Assembly: GCA_019308145.1 (NCBI GenBank)
Contig: JAFDIG010000056.1
Span: 1-10,050, forward strand
Length of the DNA stretch: 10,050 nucleotides
Source of the DNA: Deltaproteobacteria bacterium
Lineage (GTDB): Bacteria > Desulfobacterota > JAFDIG01
Direction of reading: 5' to 3'
In this document: positions 1-7,605 of the stretch, one piece after another
Layout of the letters: each line of letters begins with the position of its first letter
Numbering within the stretch: position 1 is the stretch's first letter
Translations under genes and position numbers: made by a program
Notes under the pieces: generated by a model
What the model was told of the DNA's origin: nothing
Database searches by the model: none
The model's input: the letters and a program-made list of their open reading frames with translations, nothing else

Positions 1-1226
1 CACCCTCGTATATCAAGACAACTTATCAAGACGATCTTATCAATCCTATTAATTTAAAAGAAATAAAAAAAGATGTTGATATGGTTGCCATCACTGTAAG
101 CACTAAAACAGCTTGTAGAGCATATAGAATTGCAGAAGCATACAGAGAAAAAGGGGTAAAAGTTGTAATGGGAGGTATACATCCGACTGCCCTGCCCTAT
201 GAGGCATTAGAATATGCTGACTCTGTAGTAATTGGAGAAGCAGAAAAGATTTGGCCTAAATTAATTAAAGATTTTGAAAACGGAAGGCTTTCTCCTATGT
301 ATCGCCAAAATGAATTTATTGATTGTTCTTTAATCCCCTTTGCAAAAAGAACTCTTTGTTATAACTATCATTATCCTCCTATCGCACCAATTCAGATAAC
401 AAGAGGATGCCCACATTTATGTGAATTCTGCTCAGTAAGAACATTTTTTGGCGGCAAATACAGAAAGAGGCCTATTGATGCTGTTATTGATGAGATAGCT
501 TCTATTTCAAGACCTGTTATCATGATACATGATGACAATATTATTGGAGATGAAGGATATGCCAAAGAGCTTTTAAGTAAAATGATACCATTAAAAAAAA
601 GATGGGTTGGACAGGCATCCCTTAAAGGATTAAATAAAAAAGGTATAGTAAAACTTCTTAAAAAAAGCGGTTGCATTGGGCTTCTTATAGGGTTTGAATC
701 TATTTCTGAAAAAAATATTAAACAATCAAAAAAGTTTCAAAATAATCCAGCTAAATATATGGAAGTTATAGATATGTTACATAAAGCAGGGATCATGATC
801 TGGGCTTCTTTTATTTATGGATTAGATTATGATGATGAAACTATTTTTGAAAAAACAGTGGAATTTGCTATTAAAGCACGTTTCCTTTCAGCTGTTTTTG
901 CTATACTTACTCCTTATCCTAAAACTCCAATCTATGAACGGTTAAAAAAAGAAGGAAGACTTATTGATGAAAAATGGTGGCTAAAGGAAGACCAGGAAAA
1001 AAGAGCACCTCATTTTATACCAAAAAATATATCCAGGGAAAAACTTCGTGAAGGTTGGCAGTGGTCTTGGAAGAAATTTTATTCAGTAAGCTCTATTATC
1101 CGTCGTTTCCATTATAATTATCCCCACCAAATCTTTCCAAACCTTATCCATTTCCCTTTTAATTTTCAAAGAAAAAGATTTGCAAAAAAGAAAATTATTA
1201 AAGGTGAATTGATTTTTAAAAAATAG
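1..1226 (+). CDS. B12-binding radical SAM protein, 5' end outside window
   Basis: This is the C-terminal part of a cobalamin-binding radical SAM enzyme. The frame is open from the first complete codon at base 3, with no stop before the ATG at 81. Family-like sequence runs through that ATG, so it is most likely internal and the true start lies upstream of the window. Numbering residues from the ATG at 81, residues 1-60 look like the end of the B12-binding Rossmann domain (VVMGGIHPTALP, then VVIGEAE). The 4Fe-4S radical SAM motif CxxxCxxC is C110, C114, C117. A GGKYRKRP segment, HDDNIIGD and GLLIGFES follow and fit the SAM barrel. The segment LTPYPKTPIYERLKKEGRL and a basic, aromatic tail are typical of the C-terminal region in this broad family. 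The DxHxxG cobalamin motif would lie upstream and cannot be seen. Substrate is unknown; relatives include methyltransferases and ring-forming enzymes. Family call is firm, function is not. It is the only convincing plus-strand gene here. Confidence 0.9.
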   Translation, partial: PSYIKTTYQDDLINPINLKEIKKDVDMVAITVSTKTACRAYRIAEAYREKGVKVVMGGIHPTALPYEALEYADSVVIGEAEKIWPKLIKDFENGRLSPMYRQNEFIDCSLIPFAKRTLCYNYHYPPIAPIQITRGCPHLCEFCSVRTFFGGKYRKRPIDAVIDEIASISRPVIMIHDDNIIGDEGYAKELLSKMIPLKKRWVGQASLKGLNKKGIVKLLKKSGCIGLLIGFESISEKNIKQSKKFQNNPAKYMEVIDMLHKAGIMIWASFIYGLDYDDETIFEKTVEFAIKARFLSAVFAILTPYPKTPIYERLKKEGRLIDEKWWLKEDQEKRAPHFIPKNISREKLREGWQWSWKKFYSVSSIIRRFHYNYPHQIFPNLIHFPFNFQRKRFAKKKIIKGELIFKK

Positions 1227-1269
1227 AAATTTAAAGCAAAATTGATAACTATATTTTAAATATTTAAAA

Positions 1270-1350
1270 AGAATTTGGGAGCGATTTTTCCCTCATTACT
1301 CTCTTTATTTTTTCATTATATTTAAGTAATTTAAAAGTCGCTCCCATTCT
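1270..1350 (+). repeat. Long imperfect inverted repeat, possible terminator or small mobile repeat
   Basis: Bases 1277-1289 (gggagcgattttt) pair with 1333-1345 (aaaagtcgctccc) over 13 positions with a single T-G wobble. The stem extends outward through 1270-1274 with 1346-1350 (after a two-base bulge), and inward through 1295-1300 with 1325-1330. This gives about 24 pairs. A T-run follows at 1355-1360. On the plus strand the odd pair is a G-U wobble; on the minus strand it would be an A-C mismatch, so the plus-strand RNA folds better. It begins 43 nt after the radical SAM stop, so it may act as that gene's terminator, though the apical loop is long. A MITE-like or dispersed repeat is an alternative. 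Confidence 0.6.
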
Positions 1351-1586
1351 AATCTTTTTTATATATAAACAGTATACAAATTAAAATATAATTTGTTATC
1401 ACATTTAAGAAAATAAATCATTTTACATAAAGAATAGATTCTTTGCTCAAATCTCCTTTTCCCAAATTAACTTGAAATTCCGAAAAGGCTTCTTAATAGG
1501 TATTAGTTTACTAATCTCTTTTACCTTCTCAACAATCTTATAATATTTTAAAACCAAAAATGTAAATTAACTTTTAAAATAATAAC

Positions 1587-1604
1587 ATTCTTTTATAAAA
1601 GAAT
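1587..1604. repeat. Perfect 18-bp AT-rich palindrome
   Basis: The bases attcttttataaaagaat equal their own reverse complement. As RNA they could form a 7-bp stem with a 4-nt loop. It lies about 50 nt past the copper ATPase stop codon, with T-rich sequence on both strands beyond it, so a weak terminator for the ATPase gene is possible. The composition is almost all A and T, so chance cannot be excluded. Confidence 0.35.
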
Positions 1605-1653
1605 TTATTTTTCCAATAACCTAATAGGTAAGAAAATTGAATTTGTTCATATT

Positions 1654-3783
1654 TCAATTTTTAATGTGAACTAATTTTGCATTTATAGCAACAACTACTG
1701 TGCTTATTGACATTAAAATTGCTCCAATAGCAGGGCTTAGGACAAAACCTTTTGTTGCAAGCACTCCTGCTGCTAAAGGTATAGCAAATATGTTATAACC
1801 TGTTGCCCACAAAAGGTTTTGAACCATCTTTTTATACGTAGCACGAGCTAAGTGAAATATAGAAACAACATCTTTTGGATTACTTTTGACAAGTATCACA
1901 TCGGCTGTCTCAACTGCCACATCACTTCCAGCACCAATTGCTATTCCAAGATTAGCAGTTGCTAAAGCAGGAGCATCGTTAATTCCATCTCCAGTCATGG
2001 CGACCTTTAACCCTTGAGCCATTAGCTCTTTGATCTTATCTGCTTTATAGTCCGGGGGCACCTCGGCAAAATAGTCATCCAAATTAAGTGTAGTAGCTAC
2101 TGCCTTGGCTACTTCAAGTCTATCACCTGTTAACATTAAACATCTAATACCCATCTTGTGAAGGGTATTAATAGCTTCTTTAGACTCCTTACGTATAGTA
2201 TCGCCAACAGCTATTGCACCTAAAACATGATCATCTTCTAAAACAAAAACAACGGTTCTGCCTTGTTGATAATGCTCTTTAATACTGCTTTCATTAATTG
2301 AAAAAGAATTTTCATTAAGGTAGTTAGGGCTTACCACCAAAAACCTTTTTTCTCTAATATTCCCTAAAACTCCTTTGCCTTTTATTGCTTTAAAATCCTC
2401 AACCTTTTCAATAGAGATTGAACGCTTTTTTGCCTCTGATAAAATACCTCTACCAATAGGATGTTCAGAGTAAGCTTCTAAAGAAGCGGCTATTTTCAAT
2501 ATCTCCTCTTCTGTTCGATCTGACAAAGAAATTATTGCTTTTATTCCAAAGTTACCTTCTGTTAAGGTACCTGTTTTATCAAAAACAACAGCATCGATAA
2601 ACCGGGAGTTTTCAAAAGCAGTGCGGTTACGAAGAAGTAATCCGTGCCGAGCTGCTATAGAAGTTGTAACTGCTACAACAAGTGGTACAGCAAGCCCTAA
2701 TGCATGTGGACAAGTTATTACCATTACTGTTACCATCCTTTCAATGGCATAAGATAATTCTTTTCCTAAAAAGAGCCAAACCGCTAAAGTAATAGAACCT
2801 GTTGAAATAGCTATAATAGTGAGCCAAAAAGCAGCTCTATTTGCCAAATTTTGAGTTTTGGACTTTGTCTCTTGAGCCTTTTTTACCATGTCTAAAACTT
2901 GTGAAAGAAAGGTCTCATTGCCAATTTTTTCAACCTTTACTGTTATAGAACCATCACCATTAATAGCCCCTCCAATAACCTTTGATCCTGCCATCTTATG
3001 AACTAAATGTGACTCACCAGTAAGCACTGATTCATCAACATTAGAATGCCCCTCAATCACTATACCATCAGTAGGTATCTTTTCACCTGGTTTAACAACG
3101 AATCTATCCCCCTTTTTTAAATTATCAAGTGGTATATCTTCTATGCTGCCATCATCTTTTAAGAGATGCGCATAAGAAGGTAGCAATTTTACTATTTCAT
3201 AAAGAGCTTTAGATGCACCCACTATTGATTTCATCTCGATAAAATGACCAAGGAGCATGATATCTATTAGGGTTGATAATTCCCAAAAAAATACTTTTCC
3301 TTTAACCCCCAAAACAACTAATGTACTATAAACATAAGCAACAGTAATAGCAATCGCTATTAAAGTCATCATCCCTGGCTGCTTTTTTGCAAGCTCATCA
3401 AAAAAACCTTTTATAAAAGGTTTGCCACCATAAAAGAAGACGAAAGACGCAAGAAAAAGCAATATGTATATACTATATGGAAAAGTAACTTTTTTCTGAA
3501 TACCTAATATAGATTGAATCATTGGGGAAAGAGCCATTATAGGAATAGTTAAAACAAGGCAAATCCAGAAACGTTTACGTAAATCATTGATCATCTCTAA
3601 ATGGTGATCCTCATGGGAAACATGTTTAGCATGATCAACTTCATGGGCTATTTCTTCCTTTTTTTCTAAGCCTTTTTCTCCACCCTTCATAGGTCCCATA
3701 TCGTGAGCCATCTGTTTATGTTTTTTTTCATGGGTATGTAAGGTATGTATATCTCCTTTTTCATTTTTATGTTTGTTATTCAT
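1654..3783 (-). CDS. copB: CopB-type copper/silver-translocating P-type ATPase (P1B-3)
   Basis: This is a 709-residue inner-membrane heavy-metal pump that uses ATP to export copper (Cu2+ or Cu+, also Ag+). It starts with a soluble tail with 12 histidines in residues 1-61 (for example HTLHTH and HEDHH) and no CxxC metal-binding domain. Membrane segments follow from about 72. Actuator motif TGES is at 255-258. The membrane metal site is C358-P359-H360. The phosphorylation motif DKTGTLT begins at D402, the HP motif is H441-P442, and the hinge GDGINDAP is 598-605. The P1B-3 signatures are complete: N656-x6-YN-x4-P669, and P684-x6-MSxST-x5-N701. The CPH motif with the His-rich tail separates it from CPC-type CopA. 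The ATG start is supported by AAGGAAAG at 3791-3798, seven bases upstream. It lies 36 nt after the mgtC-family gene and is probably co-transcribed with it. Transported ion is inferred from family. Confidence 0.93.
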   Translation of the reverse strand: MNNKHKNEKGDIHTLHTHEKKHKQMAHDMGPMKGGEKGLEKKEEIAHEVDHAKHVSHEDHHLEMINDLRKRFWICLVLTIPIMALSPMIQSILGIQKKVTFPYSIYILLFLASFVFFYGGKPFIKGFFDELAKKQPGMMTLIAIAITVAYVYSTLVVLGVKGKVFFWELSTLIDIMLLGHFIEMKSIVGASKALYEIVKLLPSYAHLLKDDGSIEDIPLDNLKKGDRFVVKPGEKIPTDGIVIEGHSNVDESVLTGESHLVHKMAGSKVIGGAINGDGSITVKVEKIGNETFLSQVLDMVKKAQETKSKTQNLANRAAFWLTIIAISTGSITLAVWLFLGKELSYAIERMVTVMVITCPHALGLAVPLVVAVTTSIAARHGLLLRNRTAFENSRFIDAVVFDKTGTLTEGNFGIKAIISLSDRTEEEILKIAASLEAYSEHPIGRGILSEAKKRSISIEKVEDFKAIKGKGVLGNIREKRFLVVSPNYLNENSFSINESSIKEHYQQGRTVVFVLEDDHVLGAIAVGDTIRKESKEAINTLHKMGIRCLMLTGDRLEVAKAVATTLNLDDYFAEVPPDYKADKIKELMAQGLKVAMTGDGINDAPALATANLGIAIGAGSDVAVETADVILVKSNPKDVVSIFHLARATYKKMVQNLLWATGYNIFAIPLAAGVLATKGFVLSPAIGAILMSISTVVVAINAKLVHIKN

Positions 3784-3819
3784 TTTTTTACTTTCCTTTT
3801 TAAAATTTTAAGAGATCCT

Positions 3820-4533
3820 TCATTCTCGATGATTCCATTCAATTAATTTTACTTCAATATTCGCACGTTCAACCTCCTTTATAAAAATATGTGATAATTT
3901 ATCTGGGCTCCCTTTATAAAACAAACGAATTGTAAATTTAAATATAGAAATATCTTTTTCATAATCTCTTTTAAAATCAAAATGTAAAATTTTAAATTTT
4001 TCTTTTTTGATAATATCTATAATAAATGATGGTTCAACATATTTTTTGGTAATAATAGTAACTATTCTATATATGTCTTTCTTGAAAATTCTTTCAAACC
4101 GTTTAAAAATGATTAGAGATAAAAGAGCAATAAGAGTAGTTGAAACTGCTATTTTGTAATTACCAGAACCTGACGCCATGCCAATAGCAGCAGCAACCCA
4201 TAAACATGACGCTGTTGTTAAACCCCTGATTGTAAAGCCTTCCTTTATAATTGCCCCAGCACCTATAAAACCTATACCCGTAACAACTTGTGCTGCAATA
4301 CGGCCTGGATCAATTCTTATCCAATTACCTGGCATGGTTTGACCAAGTGATACAATTGATTCTGATAAAATCATAAAAAGTGCGGAACCTAAACTAACAA
4401 GCATATGTGTACGCAAACCAGCAGCCCTTCCATGCATATCGCGTTCTATGCCGATTAATGCCCCAAGAAAAGCTGCTATAATAAGTCGCATAATAAGTAT
4501 AGTAGTTGTTTCGTGCAATAGCCCATTAAACAT
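3820..4533 (-). CDS. MgtC/SapB family membrane protein
   Basis: This 237-residue protein belongs to the MgtC/SapB family. Residues 15-145 hold the hydrophobic domain, with the family hallmark GALIGIERDMHGRAAGLRTH at 24-43 followed by MLVSLGSALF. A second conserved block, RIAAQVVTGIGFIGAGAIIK (78-97), leads into RGLTTASCLWVAAAIGMA. Residues 150-237 are soluble and charged, matching the variable cytoplasmic C-terminal domain of many members. In Salmonella and Mycobacterium, MgtC helps survival at low Mg2+ and modulates the F-type ATPase, but most environmental members are uncharacterised, so I give no symbol. The ATG start has GGAG at 4541-4544, seven bases upstream. It precedes the copper ATPase gene by 36 nt on the same strand, which hints at a role in metal or envelope stress. 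No clear promoter is seen in the AT-rich upstream gap (4534-4692). Confidence 0.9.
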   Translation of the reverse strand: MFNGLLHETTTILIMRLIIAAFLGALIGIERDMHGRAAGLRTHMLVSLGSALFMILSESIVSLGQTMPGNWIRIDPGRIAAQVVTGIGFIGAGAIIKEGFTIRGLTTASCLWVAAAIGMASGSGNYKIAVSTTLIALLSLIIFKRFERIFKKDIYRIVTIITKKYVEPSFIIDIIKKEKFKILHFDFKRDYEKDISIFKFTIRLFYKGSPDKLSHIFIKEVERANIEVKLIEWNHRE

Positions 4534-4660
4534 AAATTTTCTCCAAATATAGTATTAAATAAAGAAAAGCATAAAGTTAAAAAAATATTCAACAGTTTTT
4601 ACTTTTAGAAAATAGAAATACTAAATATTACTAATTTTATTATTTTAATCAATTTTAAGC

Positions 4661-4690
4661 AAATAAATTTTTAAATAAAAAAATTTATTT
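4661..4690. repeat. Perfect 12-bp A/T inverted repeat after truA
   Basis: Bases 4661-4672 (aaataaattttt) and 4679-4690 (aaaaatttattt) are perfect reverse complements around a 6-nt loop. The repeat ends two bases from the truA stop codon. It may be a weak 3' structure for truA, but it is made only of A and T and has no clean U-tract after it on the minus strand, so its role is uncertain. Confidence 0.4.
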
Positions 4691-4692
4691 TA

Positions 4693-5430
4693 TTAATAAA
4701 CAACTTCAAGAAGATATAACCCATAAGGTGGGGCTGTTGGACCTGCTTTTTCTCTGTCTTTTGCTTCTAATATCTCTTTTATATATTTAGGTGGATATTT
4801 ACTTGTCCCTATTTCAACAAGAGTTCCTACAATGTTTCTTGCCATCTGTTTTAAAAATCCATTTGCAAATATAATGATATTTATAAAATCCCCTTTTTCT
4901 TTGTTAATTTTAATCTCAAATATTTCTCTAACTGATCCTCTTATCTCACTTCCAGAAGCACGAAAAGAAGAGAAATCGTGCTTACCAATAAGATATTTGC
5001 ATCCCTCTGACATCTTATAAATGTCAAGAATAGTTGGTATATGCCAAACACGAAAACGATCTATCGCGGAGGGTAAAGCTCTATTTAATATACGGTATAG
5101 ATAACGTTTTCCTATAGCTGATCTTTGAGCATGAAATTCTTGACCAACATCTTTTACATCTTTTACGACAAGATCATCAGGCAAAAGGGAATTAAGTCCA
5201 TTTAAAAAACCATCTAATGGAATAGTTGAGGCAGTATTAAAATGTGCAACTTGAGCTAAAGCATGAACCCCTGCATCAGTCCTTCCAGCAGCTATTAATT
5301 TTATCTTTTCATTTGTCATCTTTTGCAAAGCATCAACCAAAACCCCTTGAACTGTTCTTAAACCAGGCTGAAACTGCCAGCCATGAAATCCTGTTCCATC
5401 ATACTCTAATATAAGCTTGATCCGTCTCAT
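4693..5430 (-). CDS. truA: tRNA pseudouridine(38-40) synthase TruA
   Basis: TruA converts uridines 38, 39 and 40 in the anticodon stem-loop of many tRNAs to pseudouridine, which steadies decoding. The 245-residue protein has the usual family length. It begins RRIKLILEYDGTGFHGWQFQ, the expected first strand. The catalytic motif AAGRTDAGVHA places the nucleophile aspartate at D52. The segment RSAIGKRYLYRI (103-114) supplies the conserved active-site tyrosine region, and ANGFLKQMARNIVGTLVEIG (189-208) is the second strongly conserved block. The ATG at 5428-5430 gives a natural N-terminus, but no good Shine-Dalgarno sequence is visible, only a purine-poor AT leader. It follows the hppA terminator at 5485-5525 on the same strand, so it probably has its own promoter in 5431-5484 or depends on read-through. 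The mgtC start is 159 nt downstream. Confidence 0.96.
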   Translation of the reverse strand: MRRIKLILEYDGTGFHGWQFQPGLRTVQGVLVDALQKMTNEKIKLIAAGRTDAGVHALAQVAHFNTASTIPLDGFLNGLNSLLPDDLVVKDVKDVGQEFHAQRSAIGKRYLYRILNRALPSAIDRFRVWHIPTILDIYKMSEGCKYLIGKHDFSSFRASGSEIRGSVREIFEIKINKEKGDFINIIIFANGFLKQMARNIVGTLVEIGTSKYPPKYIKEILEAKDREKAGPTAPPYGLYLLEVVY

Positions 5431-5484
5431 TGCTTTATATTATCAACTTTTTATACGTTTTAAAGAATTATTTTTTAGATTGAT

Positions 5485-5525
5485 AAAAAAAGCTGGTCAT
5501 ATTGTTATGATGACCAGCTTTTTTT
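5485..5525 (-). terminator. Intrinsic terminator of hppA
   Basis: Bases 5485-5500 and 5510-5525 form a perfect 16-bp inverted repeat (core agctggtcat / atgaccagct) around a 9-nt loop. The stem ends in a run of seven T on the minus strand. It starts 24 bases past the hppA stop codon on the minus strand. Because A-run and T-run flank both arms it could also stop plus-strand transcription. Confidence 0.88.
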
Positions 5526-5548
5526 ATTTCTTTATTTTTTATAAAATT

Positions 5549-7537
5549 TTATCCCATTCTCAATAATATAGGGGCTATCACCAGAGAGACTACGCTCATA
5601 AGCTTAATAAGTATATTCATGGTAGGACCTGATGTATCTTTACATGGATCGCCAACTGTATCGCCAATAACGGCTGCTTTATGTGCATCTGAACCTTTTC
5701 CTCCAAAATGGCCCTCTTCTATATATTTTTTTGCGTTATCCCAAGCCCCTCCGCCATTTGACATAGAAACTCCCAAAAGGACTCCTGATAATGTTGCCCC
5801 AACTAAAGTACCTCCTAATGCCTCTTTGCCAATCAAAAAACCAACAGCTACAGGTGTAAACACACCAATTAGACCGGGAAGAATCATCTTTTTAAGGGAT
5901 TCAACCGTGGCAATATGAACGCATTTAGCAGGTTGAGGTTTCCCAGTCCCTTCCATAAGTCCAGGTATTTCTCTAAACTGACGTCTTATCTCTTCAACTA
6001 ATTTAAAGGCTGCTTCCCCAACAGCTGTCATTGTAAGGGATGCAACCAAAAATGGTACTATTCCACCTATAAAAATTCCTATAACAACATATGGATTGGT
6101 TATGTCTATGGTCTTAAGACCAACTGCTTGGGTATAAGCAACAAAAAGAGCAAGAGCAGTTAAGGCAGCAGAACCTATTGCAAAACCTTTTCCAATAGCT
6201 GCGGTTGTATTTCCTAAAGCATCAAGCCCATCAGTAATCTTCCTTGTTTCAGGACCAAGGCCGCTCATCTCTGAAATCCCCCCAGCATTATCAGCAATAG
6301 GTCCATAAGCATCAACGCTCATTGTCACCCCCACAGTTGATAGCATACCAACAGCAGAAATACCAATCCCATAAATACCTGATGTTTTATATGCAATAAA
6401 AGTAGCTAAACAAATACCAAGAATAGGAAGCGCTGTACTCTCCAAAGCTACTGCCATCCCTGTAATGATTACTGTTGCAGGACCTGTTTGAGCAGACGCA
6501 GCAATTGTACGGATAGGTTTAGCAGATGTATAATATTCGGCAATCAACCCTATAGCCATACCACATAAAAGGCCTGAAAGTACAGCCCAAAATACTCCCA
6601 TGGGAAGCCCAATAAGTTTATTTATAATGATTGTAAAAATCACAAGGAAAAGACCCGCTATAAAAGTTGAATACCTAAGTGCTGCTTGTGGGTTTATTCT
6701 TGAAAGTACTTTTATAGAGAGAATACCGATAAAAGAGGCAATTAAACCTGCCATAACAACAAGAAGAGGCATAGACATGTATTCAATTCTATTAGTTGCG
6801 CACATAGCTGCTGTAGCACCAATAGCAATTGTCGCAACAACTGAGCCAACATAGGATTCAAATATATCAGCTCCCATTCCAGCTATATCTCCTACGTTAT
6901 CTCCTACATTATCAGCGATAACACCAGGATTCCTAGGGTCATCTTCAGGTATTCCTGCTTCTACTTTTCCTACTAAATCAGCTCCTACATCTGCAGATTT
7001 TGTATAAACTCCACCACCCATACGAGCAAATAAGGCTATAGAACTTGCTCCCATAGCATATCCATTGATAATTTTAGCAGTAGCTGGATCTTTTCCAAAT
7101 ATGTAAAAAAATATGCCAAGACCTATTAACCCTAAGCTTGCTACCGACAAACCCATAACAGATCCACCAAAAAAACTTATTGAAAGTGCCTTTGCTTGAC
7201 CCTGAGTATTAGCAGCCTCTGCAGTTCGTACATTAGCCCTTGTTGCTGCTGTCATCCCTATGAAACCAGCTAACATAGAACTAATAGCACCAGAAAGGAA
7301 AGCAACAGAAGTTTGCCAGTTTATCTGCCAATAAAGAAGAAAAAAGACTAAAATAATGAAAAGCACTAAAATAGAGTATTCTCTCTTTAGAAAAACCATT
7401 GCCCCTTCATGAATAAACCCTTCCAGCTCTTGCATTTTTTCCGTTCCAGCAGGTTGTTTTTTGATATAAAGAAAAATTAAGATCGCAATAAATATTCCTA
7501 TCAGGCCTAATACAGGTGCAAACTGTGTGAAATACAT
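5549..7537 (-). CDS. hppA: K+-dependent ion-pumping membrane pyrophosphatase
   Basis: This is an integral membrane pyrophosphatase that couples PPi hydrolysis to H+ or Na+ export. From the ATG at 7535-7537 it is 662 residues, near the usual bacterial length, with about 16 hydrophobic segments. Using numbering from the GTG two codons upstream, the substrate site shows DVGADLVGKVE (185-195), DDPRNPGVIADNVGDNVGD (201-219) and a C-terminal DTVGDPCKDTSGP (628-640). The segment GNTTAAIGKG (444-453) has Ala and Gly where K+-independent enzymes have Lys and Thr, so it should need K+. The gate glutamate is in ADIFESYVGS (E229), the position found in Na+-pumping enzymes. Start choice: the strong AAGGAGG at 7546-7552 is only two bases from the GTG (7541-7543) but eight from the ATG, so ATG is preferred. 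A terminator follows at 5485-5525. The pumped ion is inferred. Confidence 0.96.
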   Translation of the reverse strand: MYFTQFAPVLGLIGIFIAILIFLYIKKQPAGTEKMQELEGFIHEGAMVFLKREYSILVLFIILVFFLLYWQINWQTSVAFLSGAISSMLAGFIGMTAATRANVRTAEAANTQGQAKALSISFFGGSVMGLSVASLGLIGLGIFFYIFGKDPATAKIINGYAMGASSIALFARMGGGVYTKSADVGADLVGKVEAGIPEDDPRNPGVIADNVGDNVGDIAGMGADIFESYVGSVVATIAIGATAAMCATNRIEYMSMPLLVVMAGLIASFIGILSIKVLSRINPQAALRYSTFIAGLFLVIFTIIINKLIGLPMGVFWAVLSGLLCGMAIGLIAEYYTSAKPIRTIAASAQTGPATVIITGMAVALESTALPILGICLATFIAYKTSGIYGIGISAVGMLSTVGVTMSVDAYGPIADNAGGISEMSGLGPETRKITDGLDALGNTTAAIGKGFAIGSAALTALALFVAYTQAVGLKTIDITNPYVVIGIFIGGIVPFLVASLTMTAVGEAAFKLVEEIRRQFREIPGLMEGTGKPQPAKCVHIATVESLKKMILPGLIGVFTPVAVGFLIGKEALGGTLVGATLSGVLLGVSMSNGGGAWDNAKKYIEEGHFGGKGSDAHKAAVIGDTVGDPCKDTSGPTMNILIKLMSVVSLVIAPILLRMG

Positions 7538-7545
7538 TATCACTA

Positions 7546-7552
7546 CCTCCTT
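7546..7552 (-). promoter_or_regulatory. Strong Shine-Dalgarno of hppA that decides the start
   Basis: The minus strand reads AAGGAGG, a near-perfect anti-16S match. Eight bases separate it from the ATG at 7535-7537, which is ideal. Only two separate it from the in-frame GTG at 7541-7543, which is too close. The ATG is therefore the likely start. Confidence 0.8.
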
Positions 7553-7568
7553 ATTCTTTAGCTAAAAA

Positions 7569-7598
7569 AGAATATCATCTCTTAATATTTACTGAAAA
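7569..7598 (-). promoter_or_regulatory. Candidate sigma-70 promoter of hppA
   Basis: On the minus strand TTTTCA (7593-7598) and TATTCT (7569-7574) are separated by 18 bases, each matching four of six consensus positions. It sits between the pth-operon terminator and the hppA Shine-Dalgarno, giving a leader of about 25 nt. In sequence this AT-rich such matches arise easily, so this is a weak call supported mainly by position. Confidence 0.3.
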
Positions 7599-7605
7599 TC
7601 TTGTT

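Larger units (their letters stand above)
1227..1653. other. AT-rich intergenic region between convergent genes
   Basis: This 427-nt stretch separates the end of the plus-strand radical SAM gene from the end of the minus-strand copper ATPase gene. It holds the large inverted repeat at 1270-1350, a perfect 18-bp palindrome at 1587-1604 (attcttttataaaagaat) and a 9-bp inverted repeat that overlaps the ATPase stop codon (1633-1641 with 1653-1661). A 39-codon open frame without an ATG lies on the minus strand at 1447-1566. No convincing gene, tRNA or promoter is visible. The region is likely the 3' ends of two convergent transcription units. Confidence 0.7.

Noticed and set aside
392..676. Minus-strand open frame of 94 codons inside the radical SAM gene
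   Set aside because: It lies wholly opposite a well-supported gene, covers its iron-sulfur motif, has no recognisable domain and is a shadow frame.
1429..1444. Perfect inverted repeat aaagaatagattcttt
   Set aside because: The two-base loop forces a shortened AT stem with no T-run after it, so it is likely chance in AT-rich sequence.
4534..4692. Promoter for mgtC-copB
   Set aside because: Several -35/-10-like hexamers exist on the minus strand (for example TTGAAT near TATGCT) but spacing is too short or matches are weak in a region that is nearly all A and T.
5619..5918. Plus-strand open frame of 99 codons opposite hppA
   Set aside because: It is the complement of conserved pyrophosphatase sequence, has low-complexity content and no ribosome-binding site.
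6600..6854. Plus-strand open frame of 84 codons opposite hppA
   Set aside because: A shadow of transmembrane-coding sequence with no domain or translation signal.
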